Assembly: GCF_018991925.1 (NCBI RefSeq)
Contig: NW_024735145.1
Location: 648,035-712,034 of the forward strand
Source of the DNA: Homarus americanus
Lineage: Eukaryota > Arthropoda > Malacostraca > Decapoda > Nephropidae
Direction of reading: 5' to 3'
DNA length: 64,000 nucleotides
Part shown: positions 40,501 to 49,651 of the stretch, piece after piece
How positions within the stretch are numbered: position 1 is the stretch's first letter
Layout: every line of letters begins with the position of its first letter
The notes under the pieces: model-generated
The model's input: the letters and a program-made list of their open reading frames with translations, nothing else
Told to the model about the DNA's origin: nothing
Databases searched by the model: none
Program-made: the position numbers and the translations under genes

Positions 40501-40755
40501 CGCCCTACGCTCCTCCAGGCGACGACGAAGGAATATTCTCTCCTCCTCTAAACGACATCAAAATGACATCAATTCCTCCAGACAAGAAGGGAAGGACGAC
40601 AGCTCTTCCTCCTCTTCCTCCTCCAGGCGGTGGTCCTCCTGGAGGCGACGGAGACCGAGAGACGTGACCTCTTCCTCCTACCCTATCTCCAGCACCATCA
40701 GCGACACGCTCCTCCTCACACTCGTCGCTCAGATCAACGACACATGTAAACTAAC

Positions 40756-40790
<35 letters not shown>

Positions 40791-41174
40791 GTCCATATGA
40801 ATAGTCAATGCGAAATCCACTTCTATACGGGCATAAGGCTCTCTGATTGGTCCAACGTGTCTCTCCCTCCCCAACAGTGACGTCAGTACACGAGCTAGAC
40901 AGCAACACACACTTGAGGTCATCAATAGACTTCAAGAACCCGCTATTTGTGGATCAAGGCCCTCCTCCACCTCCAGCTACATCATCTCGAGGACAAGGTA
41001 GCAACTTTACGGTGACCCTCAAGCCTCATACCTTCACCTTGACGCCCCTCAACCCACGAGTCCCCGCTAACAGCACCAGCAGTTTCTCCGGGGCGTTTGA
41101 TCAAGAGGTGTTGGGGCCTCGGGAGTACAGGTGGAGGGTGGTGGTGATGCCCTGTTCCGTCACGTGTGATGTAG

Positions 41175-41227
<53 letters not shown>

Positions 41228-41654
41228 GTTTTGTACTTTTCTTGGATTACCTGAAAATTACTTCCCCCCTCTCCCTTAATCCTATCCTACCCTATCCTAC
41301 CCTATCCTACCCTATCCTACCCTATCATACTCTACTCTAACCAACAGTTTCCTCTCATACATTACAGGACTGCAGGAGGTGGTAGTGATGTGTACTGTTA
41401 TAGGAGGAGGCGCTGACGAAGAAGTGACCGAGGCGTCCCTGTGTTCCCCTGACCCACCACCAATGACCCCGGGCTTCAGGAGGTGCGGGCGTGAGGTGAG
41501 GAGGTGCCCGATCAGACCTCCTCATTCCTCCCTCATCGAGAGTACCGCGATAGGGAAATGGTTGACTGGATTAATACAGGCTGCGAAGGGTGGTAGTAGT
41601 GGTAGTAGTAGTAGTAGTAGTACGGGTGGTAGTAGTAGTGGTAGCATAGTATAA
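26376..41654 (+). CDS. ADAMTS-type secreted zinc metalloprotease (22 exons, 1295 aa)
   Basis: An extracellular-matrix protease of the M12B/reprolysin family. Exons: 26376-26453, 32532-32589, 32794-32932, 33256-33427, 33627-33807, 33978-34161, 34275-34413, 34630-34891, 35258-35363, 35646-35780, 35964-36070, 36949-37091, 37204-37448, 37604-37764, 37994-38127, 38310-38530, 38663-38768, 38891-39005, 39649-39806, 40286-40745, 40878-41174, 41368-41654. All introns are GT-AG, phases agree, and the total is 3888 nt. Exon 1 encodes a signal peptide (LLLLPLTCCCLLRLAQ). The propeptide has two basic clusters and ends at KDKR (about 272-275). The catalytic domain carries HEIGHNLGMRHD (435-446) with the expected Met-turn (YLMSP). 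A disintegrin-like part contains LPGQRFSADQQC. After an 11-Ser run come TSP1 (about 616), a Cys-rich domain, a second TSP1 (about 809) with a second Cys-rich domain, an Arg/Ser-rich linker (about 949-1101) and a C-terminal TSP1-like module (about 1187). The subfamily is not assigned. Confidence 0.93.
26880..26935 (+). repeat. Possible tRNA-derived SINE head
   Basis: A B-box-like ctgttcgaatccctg lies at about 26907, preceded by a loose A-box-like stretch. The match is weak and the rest of an element is not evident. Confidence 0.25.
27530..27577. repeat. (GA)n microsatellite
   Basis: An uninterrupted GA run. Confidence 0.95.
27988..28044. repeat. (GT)n microsatellite
   Basis: An uninterrupted GT run. 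Confidence 0.95.
28100..28295. repeat. Purine minisatellite (GGGGAGAAAGAGAGGGAGAGG type)
   Basis: Tandem, imperfect all-purine units of roughly 22-28 bp, including two near-identical copies of gagaggtcagaggggagaaa. Confidence 0.8.
29070..29106. repeat. (TCTG)n microsatellite
   Basis: Tandem tctg units. A second tract of the same motif lies at 29624-29665. Confidence 0.95.
29110..29455. repeat. (CCCAT/CCTCC)n pyrimidine-rich repeat
   Basis: Imperfect tandem catccc and tcctcc units over about 345 bp. Long open frames on both strands are artefacts of the repeat. Confidence 0.9.
29624..29665. repeat. (TCTG)n microsatellite
   Basis: Second TCTG tract, followed by (CA)n at 29672-29699. Confidence 0.95.
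29732..29822. repeat. (TATG)n microsatellite, about 90 bp
   Basis: A perfect tetranucleotide run. Confidence 0.95.
29970..30290. repeat. Purine-rich (GGA/GAA)n tract
   Basis: Imperfect GGAGGA grading into GAAGAA. Reading frames here are low-complexity artefacts. Confidence 0.85.
30617..30657. repeat. (AAT)n microsatellite
   Basis: A trinucleotide run. Confidence 0.95.
32591..32735. repeat. 20-bp minisatellite at the start of ADAMTS intron 2
   Basis: About seven tandem units of tgacatcagctgttttttgt at 20-bp spacing. They begin within a few bases of the exon 2 donor at 32590. Confidence 0.9.
33083..33330 (+). repeat. About 70-bp tandem repeat crossing the intron 3 / exon 4 border of ADAMTS
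   Basis: Units begin at about 33083, 33150, 33220 and 33292, each with tctgattgg(t/c) followed by attagcccaatagtaacctct-like sequence. The third unit contains the real acceptor and the first codons of exon 4. The first two are intronic and lack an AG at the equivalent place. Confidence 0.8.
33812..33930. repeat. (GT)n and (GA)n microsatellites in ADAMTS intron 5
   Basis: GT run at 33812-33859 starting a few bases after the donor, then a GA run at 33897-33930. Confidence 0.95.
34566..34599. repeat. (TC)n tract in ADAMTS intron 7
   Basis: A TC run upstream of the acceptor at 34629. Confidence 0.9.
35008..35057. repeat. (GT)n microsatellite in ADAMTS intron 8
   Basis: A GT run following a GGTGTT-type tract. 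Confidence 0.95.
35440..35612. repeat. 17-bp minisatellite in ADAMTS intron 9
   Basis: About ten copies of acaggtgtaggtcgggt with substitutions (cgg/cag). Confidence 0.85.
36121..36260 (-). repeat. SINE-like element in ADAMTS intron 11
   Basis: Read on the - strand it carries a B-box-like gttcgatcccc and then gtccacccagctgtgaatgg. It matches the copy at 44905-45025 almost base for base over about 100 bp (cactgtactcgaccaccttc shared). It starts about 50 bp after the exon 11 donor. Confidence 0.65.
36460..36514. repeat. (AAT)n microsatellite
   Basis: A trinucleotide run. Confidence 0.95.
36666..36733. repeat. (CA)n microsatellite, about 68 bp
   Basis: An uninterrupted CA run. Confidence 0.95.
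39390..39520 (-). repeat. tRNA-related SINE in ADAMTS intron 18
   Basis: The + strand reads cctgcccgggaatcgaaccc, the complement of a canonical RNA polymerase III B box (ggttcgattcc). Its body, ggtacctactttactgctag, differs from that of the copies at 36121 and 44905. An (ATT)n run follows at about 39513. Confidence 0.6.
40083..40196. repeat. Two-copy tandem repeat in ADAMTS intron 19
   Basis: A unit of about 58 bp, containing cactcctcatcagctccaca, is duplicated head to tail. Confidence 0.85.
41176..41226. repeat. (GT)n microsatellite in ADAMTS intron 21
   Basis: A GT run that begins at the donor gtgagtgtgtg. Confidence 0.95.
41279..41328. repeat. (CCTATCCTAC)n repeat
   Basis: Five 10-bp units. 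Confidence 0.9.
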
Positions 41655-42184
41655 TTTTTTATTTTAAGGTAGTATAATTCATATGGGGTTATGTGAAGAT
41701 TACCCACCCCTAACCTAACCTAACCCAGTACCCTTCAAATGGTTCCTCTGTAGTATAATTGTTTATATATATAACAAATACCCCATTGATTAAGAAATTA
41801 ACGAGGCATTGTTTTATTTCCTTAAAAATCCTGTAAGTTGACATACGATTTTTAACTTTAATGTCATGGGATATCACGTTCTTCCCACGGTAGAGGTAAG
41901 AATAACACTATCTTCCCCCCGTTCGTTCCTACGTGTTTTTTTTTTTAAAGATCAAGACATGTTTCTAACGTGTTCTAGAGGTCAATATTTATGACCCCAG
42001 GTTCATAGGTCAAACTTTTTGTTGTGTATGTATAAGCTGTAGTTGTAGTAGTGTTGTGTAGTGTTGAATTGCTTGTATTTAATTGGGGGGGGGGTGTAGA
42101 TGAGTATAGTCCTGTATCTTGTATGAAACCAGATTAGGACGGGGAGCTTTGACGGAGCACTAGAGGGTTTGACGGACGCTGAGT

Positions 42185-42355
42185 TGGACAGGTAATGAGT
42201 CTGGCAGGTAATGAGTCTGGCAGGTAATGAGTCCGACAGGTACTTAGTTGGACAGGTAATCAGTTTGGCAGGTAATGACCCTGACAGGTACTTAGTTTGA
42301 CAGGTAATGAATCTAACAGGTACTTAATTTAACAGGTAATGAATCTGACAGGTAT
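42185..42355. repeat. 16-17 bp minisatellite
   Basis: About ten diverged copies of gacaggtaatgagtct. Confidence 0.8.
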
Positions 42356-42699
42356 GCATACGCAACTGGACAGGTGAGAAAGAGCTCATTATAAAGAGTG
42401 CAAGAACTGAGTGTAAACAGAGAGAGAGAGAGAGAGAGAGAGGTCAGTGTAAACCCTCAAGTGTGAGAGGTGAAACAAAAGCTCTCCGTTCTCCACTGAT
42501 TGTTAAGAAGCCAAACAGATCTCAGAGCTAACGAGTTATGTGCAGTTAACGCGTAATCACCCAACTACTGTACACCTTGTTACAAAAAGAAGCTTTATTG
42601 ATATGATTGTAATGTTGTGAGTAAAATTGTGTTAATGAGATGTGTGTGATTTTGACTCTTCCTATTGGTTGGTGTTTTAAATAATTACTGAATTATGGT

Positions 42700-42885
42700 T
42701 TACCTGAAGATTAAACTCTCCAACTTAATCTATCCAAATCTAACACTAATCTAACATAGCATAACCTAACACTAACATAACCTAGCCTAACACTAATCTA
42801 ACGTAACATACCACTAATCTAACATAACCTAATGTAACGTAACCTAACCCATCCAGGTAACATTTGGGCGTTTAATTAACAGGTG
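42700..42885. repeat. Foldback repeat with CCTAA-rich interior
   Basis: The arm ttacctgaagattaaactct at about 42700 pairs with the complement at about 42865-42885. Between them are many aacctaacac/ctaacata units. Confidence 0.65.
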
Positions 42886-43958
42886 ATCTGACATAACTTG
42901 AAATATCAGAATTATCGTGAAAAATATTTCCATTCGTCTTTACAGGTTAGCTGAGGATAGAATGAGTAAGGTCAAGCTGTGTGGTTAGCCAAGGAAAAAT
43001 ACCAGTAACAAAATAATTTATTTAGAGCAGCGCTACAACAACAACTACAGAACGTTACAAAGATAGAGTACTGTAGATCACCCTGAAGGAGAAGAATTAA
43101 TTACAGGTAGTGGTCAGTACAGTTGGTGAGTTGTATCAATTTAGTTACTCTTGTTTCCTTCTACAACTGTTAGTATAAACTTTATATATTGTAGTTTGGT
43201 TGTAGATATAACCCAGTGGTAGATAATATAGTCTGAGTGACATATTGTAGTTATGATGGTTAGATTACGTCAACACAGTGAGGCAATGATGTGAGAAGAC
43301 TTATCTCTGTCTCTCACTAGTGTTTACACAATGGTTCAGTAGTGAAGATAAGGGTGAGTGTCTCCTTCCTTTCTTACCCTGAAGTAGTGGTGTGAGGGAG
43401 AGGAGGAGGTGGTCTAGTGTAAACATGGACCACTGGAGGAGAATTTGTTAATAAATACACACACACACACACACACAGGAACAAAGGTTAGTGTTATCGC
43501 CACCTGGACGAGAATTCTTAGCAAACAATAATAAAAACATCAGAGTATATAATATGGCAACGTGGCTCTGTGCTGAAGACAACACAACACGGGCGGTGAG
43601 CTGCAGGGAGACTGTGATGACAACACAGGTGGTTATGGTGTTCTACTGTAGCTCTGTAGTGCTCCAAGTTATACCAGGTTCTATAGGACATCCAGAGAAG
43701 GGTGTCTATCGTCCTGAGGATCTGTGACGCCTCCAACCCTCGCCAGGAATGGAACGTTACACTCGTCAGAAGTTTGTGGGTTGAGATCTATACAGCTGTA
43801 GCAGATACTGTAAGTGTGTTGAGGTGCACACTACACAAGGAACACCACGCAGAAGGAACACCCATCCTCAGTCCTCCTGTAGGATACGACAAAGGAGGTG
43901 GGATGGGGGAGAGTTCCAACCAAGAACCAGAACTTTTGATATTCAGGTATATATTTTT

Positions 43959-46649
43959 TTACACCTCAACACCACGACGGCGACGATGATGGTGCGCCAC
44001 CTTCTCAAACGTCAAGGATGGCTCGTAGTTGAAGTAGCCGAAGGCGGGGAAGTCGCTGAAGTAAGAATCGAGGTCGTAGCCGTGAGGAGGGAAGACGTGA
44101 GGGCTGATGAGTTCATTCAACACTTCGTCTGCGTTGTTCCCCGCGTCGTGTCTGAGGTGAGTTATGGTAATGGTAGAGGATACATAGTAACATTATTGTA
44201 ACAGTATATATAGTGACATAATTGCATGCTAATATGTCATCAATGCAATAAGTTACAGGTGAACAGGTCGAAATAAACACTAGACCGTAACCTCAAATGA
44301 TTCGAAGTCTCACTGTGGGTTTGTTTACATAGAGAGTGACGCTGATTCGTTCACCCACCCAAACGTATCCAATATGGCCGCCTAGTCAACATTACGGGGG
44401 TAACAACACGTTCAGAGGAGTGATTTTTTTTACAGTTTTATCTCTTCAGTGCCTTGAAAACAATTAAACACGCAGAAGAGGAGGCTGGATGCGTTGAGTA
44501 AGGTGAGGAGCGTGAGGTAGTGTTATGTTAGGACAAAAGTGTCGATATATAGTGCAATAATACCCGTGGTTTTGGCTAGTGTTGATGTTAGGAGTGGATT
44601 CCGTGATACTTCCTGTCATTTATGTCTTTATGTATGACAGCTGTTGTTATTACGTCACTAGTTTATGACAGATGTTATTATATACGTCACTACACTTCAT
44701 GACACCTGTTATTACGTCACTATAATTCATGACAGCTGATATTACGCCACCATTGTTCATAACAGCTGAAGTTAATGCATTAATACAGGAGTTATATGAC
44801 AGTGTTTTGTGTCATGACGTATTTAACAGATAATAATAACCCCACAGGCATGATGGCTCGTGAGGGACAGTACAGCACAGATACACTAAGCCTTCAGTAC
44901 ACAAGGAGGCACCATGGCCGACACTGTACTCGACCACCTTCACTTCCTCATCTGTAAAGTCAGGCACACATACACAGCTGGGTCGACTAAGGGCGCCCCG
45001 GGTGACCAACGTAACTCATAACCCAGGTAAGGGAGTATGGTGAAACTTATTGTGTGTATTTGAGGTGTAGACGTGTATGTTTGTTGATGTGTATAATGGG
45101 GTGTAGGTGTGTATGTTACAGGTGTAGGTGTGTATATTGAGGTGTAGATGTATATATTTGTTGATGCGTATACTAGTTAATGTGTATATTACAGGTATAG
45201 GTGTATATTTGACCTGTGTATCTGGAAAATGCTAAGAGTTACAATATACAAACTTAATGTATATATTTCCTATAACATAATTAACCTGTTGTGCTCTAGG
45301 GGTCAAAGGTTAGTGGTCACTATCCCACGGGGTACATTCCAAGAGTTAAGCTAAAAGTATATTAATGTCATTTAGTACACGGTATACTGCATATGTTAGT
45401 ATATATCCTGTAATTGGTATACTCTGTGTATTTATATTTGTTATAATTAGTTATATACTGGACAGGTATTTACAGGTAATGTTGATTATGATGTTCGTAA
45501 TTAATTAGTGTATTTAGTACTCGTGGGTATACAGTTTTTTATTACCCACAGAGGCCTTTAGTACTAGTGGGTATATTTAGTACTTGCTGGTATAACTAGT
45601 ACATGCGGATATAATTAGTACATGCGGGTGTAATTAGTACTAGCGGGTGTAATTACATGCAGGTATAATTAGTACTAGGGGGTATATTTAGTACACGCGG
45701 GTATATTTAGTACACGCGGGTATATTTAGTACTCTCGAGTATATTTTAGTACATGAGGGTATAATTAGTACATGCGGGTTAGTAGGTTAGTAATAGTACC
45801 CACATACCCGTATTCAAAGAAGAAAGGAGTTGGCTGTGGGTAGTAAGGACGGAGATAGACATACGGGTCGAATCCTAAATCATTTGTTGATGGGAACATC
45901 GGGTGTACGCTGAAGGCCGATAGGTGATGGGGAGGTGAGCTGAAGTGGAGTTGAGGCGTGGCGACGGTGATGAAGTTTGCGTTGGCTTTGACGGGGAAGA
46001 CTGGTGGGTGTGGTTTGCCGTGGTGAGGCTTGAAGGGTCTGGTAGATGGTAGTGGCTTGCCGTGGGTTGGACTGGTGATAAATATTGGTTTGGGGTTTGG
46101 ATGGTGAGGATTGAAGGGTAGGGTTGGCTTGCTGTGGGTGGAGTGTATGGGAGAGAAAATGGAATTGTGTTCGTTGAGGTGGGAAGGGAAAACGAAGGAG
46201 TTGAAGTGGGGAGGAAAGATGTGGTTTTTATTGGGGGCTTGGTGGTGGGGAGGGTGATGGACGTTATTGAGGTGGGGTTTGACGAAGGGGTGAGGAATGG
46301 AAGGGGTGAATTTAACGGGGGGGTGAGGAAGAGGGTGAGGGTTATGAAGGTTGATGTCGATAGGGTCGTGTTTGGTGTGGAGGTCAGCCAAGGGGTCCTG
46401 AGTGAGGAGGTCGCGGGTAGGAGGTGGGAGGTGCTCTGCTGTCGTCATCACCAACACTGCCGCCGCTATTACCTGTAGATGAAAGAACCAAAACATCATA
46501 CACACACCTGTAATTAAACGCCTTTATAGACAGGAACTCGTCATCACAACACCATCACTAAAATAACCATAATATTCATAGCATTACATAGCAAGTTATA
46601 GCACACACTCTACACCCTTTACCTGAAGAAGATCAACAGGTGTACACAT
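43959..46649 (-). CDS. Predicted secreted His/Pro-rich protein (3 exons, about 294 aa)
   Basis: Not a family I recognise. Exons on the - strand: 46649-46623, 46472-45808 and 44151-43959, with donors gtaaag and gtatgt, acceptors ctacag and cctcag, and phases 0 and 2 that fit. Exon 1 supplies MCTPVDLLQ and, joined to VIAAAVLVMTTAEHL, gives a plausible signal peptide. Exon 2 is extraordinarily rich in His and Pro (PHH, HPP, KPHHGKPH). Exon 3 is acidic and aromatic (GYDLDSYFSDFPAFGYFNY) and ends in HHHRRRRGVEV and TAA. Without splicing, exon 2 would run to a stop at 45765. Splicing is preferred because the donor and the phase match exon 3 exactly. Proteins of this composition are often cuticular, metal-binding or antimicrobial, but the role here is not shown. 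Exon 1 is the least certain part. Confidence 0.7.
44630..44775. repeat. About 36-bp minisatellite in intron 2 of the His/Pro-rich gene
   Basis: Four diverged units of the type catgacagctgttattacgt. Confidence 0.75.
44905..45025 (-). repeat. SINE-like element, second copy
   Basis: A close copy of the element at 36121-36260, sharing cactgtactcgaccaccttc and acacagctgggt, in the intron of the His/Pro-rich gene. The B-box end is more decayed here. Confidence 0.65.
45540..45780. repeat. About 20-bp minisatellite next to exon 2 of the His/Pro-rich gene
   Basis: About eleven units of gggtatatttagtacacgcg with variation. It ends about 30 bp from the exon 2 donor. Confidence 0.85.
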
Positions 46650-46872
46650 CAACAAACATCATTAAAATTTTGGTTAAAACACAAAATTGACCCAGAAGTC
46701 AGCCAGTTTCACTCAATTCTTCCCGGGTATGTTCAGGTCTTCTCAATATAAATCAGCTGAGAGAGAAAGGGAGAGAGAAAGCCACGTAATTAATTGTTTT
46801 CGATAATTTCCCAATGACCAGGCAGGTAAGTTTTACCCAAGAGCCGTGACTGTATGAACCTCCTCCTTCACC

Positions 46873-47096
46873 TAACCTAACCCACCCCACCCCCACCCAC
46901 CCCCACCCCACCCCACCCCACCCCACCCCACCCCACCCCCACCCCCACCCCACACCCCACACCCCACCCCCCACCCCACCCCACCCCACACCCCACCCCA
47001 CCCCACCCCACCCCACCCCACCCCACCCCCACCCCACCCCACCCCACCCACACCCCACCCCACCCCCACCCCCCACCCCACCCCTCACCCCACCCC
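46873..47096. repeat. (CCCCA)n C-rich repeat
   Basis: About 220 bp of CCCCA units with interspersed ACACCCC. The - strand is (TGGGG)n and can form G-quadruplexes. Glycine/tryptophan-rich open frames on the - strand are artefacts. Confidence 0.95.
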
Positions 47097-49616
47097 CAGA
47101 ACAATCGGGTGTGTAACAAAACAAAAATTCACATCCGAACTTTTTCCGGATCCAAAGCCGAGTTAACCGGATTAATACAGTAATTAACACGTGGGAGAGA
47201 AGACGTTAGCGATCACAGGAACAAGCTGTTAAAGGCCATTAAACCACGCCTGGGAAAGAGGTTCACAGTGACGTGGTTTCGCACCTTTTTGATCAGCTAC
47301 AGGTATAGGGGCGTGGTTGTACACGTGTGTGGTTTGGTCTGATATCCTGTTGTCGTGGATGCTTAGACAACAGGTATTAAAGGAGGAGTGTCGGTATACC
47401 GTATCTGATTGGCTGACTTTCTGACCAATGAAAACCGAGATACGCAAAATATTTCACCAGCAACCACGAATTTAATGTCGAATAGAACTGAGACCTATTC
47501 CTTATGTTGGGGTTAGGTTAGGGTCGGGATATAATTGGTCTGGAGCCATTGAGACTGACGCAGTTATCAGTTCCCTTACAATAACTTGGAAGATTGTGAG
47601 TTTCCTGTACTTCTAACACAAACACACACATACGGACACCGAGCAACAATGCTTCACTTTCTCAATACAAAAACAAGCTGGATGATAAGGGGGGGGGGGA
47701 TAGGGTAGGAGGAGGGAGGTAACGGGGGTGAGGGATGAGGGAGGTAGGCAGATAAGCGAGGTAGGGTGGGAAGGCCTATGGGAGGGTGGGAGGGTAGGGG
47801 AGGGATGGAGAGATGAGGAGGCAGGAGTAGGGAAGGATGGGAGGAACTGGGTGGGGGGTGGTATTGTTATTATTTTCCTTTCTAATTCCTTATTAACAAA
47901 CACATCCCTTATTTACTTCTCTAACATAAACAACATCGTAACGCAAGGTTTAACACGTCATCATCATCATCACACAAACACAGTCATCTAACTAAAATAG
48001 GAGAGTGAGCGTAAAGAGTGAGCGTAGAGGAGGTTATTAGATCGTCTTATACTCAACAGATGGTGACACTTATCAGGCGTTTCCTTGTTCCTCTGATATG
48101 TGACAGGGGGAGACGAATGTGTGGAGGGTGAGGGAGGGAGGGAAGGACAGCAGTTGGTCAGGGTGTTTTTTGGGGTGTGTGTGTGTGTGGATGTAATGAC
48201 AGTGTTTGGGTTGGTTTTATTGTGTTGTTTTTTGTCTGTGAGGGATGTGTGGAAATATGCTTGATTAAATGTGATTATGTACACGCACGAAGACACACAC
48301 ACACACACGTCATCTTTCTCACATGAAATAGTTACGACAAACATGCTACAGGACATTCCAACATCGACCATCCTGTAACCGTCGCTTCCAGTCTTATAGT
48401 TATTTACATAACATGTGCTGCCATCTGTCGGGGAGAATTGTCATCCGTTCAGCAGTTCCCTTGTGTGTTAAGAGGAGAAAGGGGAGCGAGCGTAAAGATG
48501 TTTGTTTTTACTCGTTTGTACTGTAGTCGCCGCTATGAAGAGGAATGTTTGTTTGTGTGAAGATTAGGTACCTTAAGTTGTTGTTTTTTTTACCTGATGA
48601 TTTTCGCCTACCCTGCCCTACCCTGAAGTAACCTACCTCAAACTTATATTACCCCAAACTTAAGGCTTAACCAAACCTTACCTAACCTAACCTAACCAAA
48701 CCTAACCTAACCTAACCAAACCAAACCTAACCTAACCTAACCACCTTCACCCACACTACCGATTACATCTCACTCCCAGACACATGCACACCACCACAAA
48801 CATACTATCACTTTTAGCAGGTAGCGCCTCGTCACCACAACACCCATACAACCTACGTGTTACCTACCCTACTGAGGCTTGACGCTGTGCAACTCATGTA
48901 CTGTAGGTACTGTTGATGCTTACCTTACCTCTCTCCCTCCCTCCCTCCTTAATTCCTTCTTTCCCTACCTCCCTCCTTTCATTACCCCCTCTCTCTCTCT
49001 CTCCCTAACTGTACATGATATTGTGTTTAGTTATGGTAGAGTCTTGGTTCAATTTTGTCGTCTTAGAAGCATGATTTAGAGAAATTCTTACGTTTAAAAC
49101 TCTCTCATGATGGTTGATGTTATGGTAGTTATCTATGGTAGAGTCTCAGTTCTATTTTGATGCTATAAAGTTGATTGATAACAGTGTGTTTAGTTATGGT
49201 AGAGTCACAGTGCACCACCGGCGCCATTTTCCTCTCCCCACATCTTCCTCATCTCCCATTTCTCCTTCTCCCACGTCTTCCTCATCACCCTCTCCCCCCC
49301 CCCTCTTCCCAGATCTTCCTCACTTCAATCAGTGTATCATAATCACTCGACATCACCACAAGCGACGGATGCGACAAACTGCTTCATTATCTCGATCTAT
49401 ATTAGTTACCCACAGAACGGGTCAAGTTTTCTATAATATGAATATGTAAATAATGTACTACTTAAAACAACTGACCTTTACAAGAAAGTGGCTTTACCTA
49501 AGGGAATAATGAACTGGTGTTTGCTATATGTTACAGTTGTGTTTTATTTGTTTTAAGGAAATGGAAATAATTTAAATATCTGATGGTTTTGTTTTAGCTG
49601 TTCCTGATCGATGTGA

Positions 49617-49617
<1 letters not shown>
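47097..49617. other. Intergenic region, no supported gene
   Basis: Contents are a G-rich tract at 47690-47860, a foldback half-copy plus CCTAA array at 48556-48741 and a three-copy motif ttatggtagagtc at 49030, 49133 and 49194. I see no coding signal. Confidence 0.55.
48556..48741. repeat. Foldback half-copy and interstitial CCTAA telomere-like array
   Basis: gaagattaggtacc and tacctgatga mark the foldback family. It is followed at 48677-48741 by cctaacctaacctaacc runs interrupted by aaacc. Confidence 0.75.

Positions 49618-49650
<33 letters not shown>
49618..49650. repeat. (ACT)n microsatellite, 3' flank of the retroelement
   Basis: A perfect ACT run directly followed by ten T at 49651-49660. 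Confidence 0.95.

Positions 49651-49651
<1 letters not shown>

Larger units (their letters stand above)
41655..43958. other. Intergenic region between ADAMTS and the His/Pro-rich gene (convergent)
   Basis: It holds the ADAMTS 3' UTR and the 3' flank of the - strand gene. Contents seen: a CCTAA tract at about 41708, a minisatellite at 42185-42355, (GA)n at about 42420 and a foldback repeat at 42700-42885. There is no supported gene. Confidence 0.6.

Noticed and set aside
43824..44201. 125-codon + strand frame
   Set aside because: It lies opposite exon 3 of the - strand His/Pro-rich gene, whose phase and acceptor fit better.
46134..46478. 114-codon + strand Gly/Val-rich frame
   Set aside because: Antisense shadow of the His/Pro-rich exon 2.
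46753..47190. 145-codon Gly/Trp-rich - strand frame
   Set aside because: Translation of the (TGGGG)n repeat.
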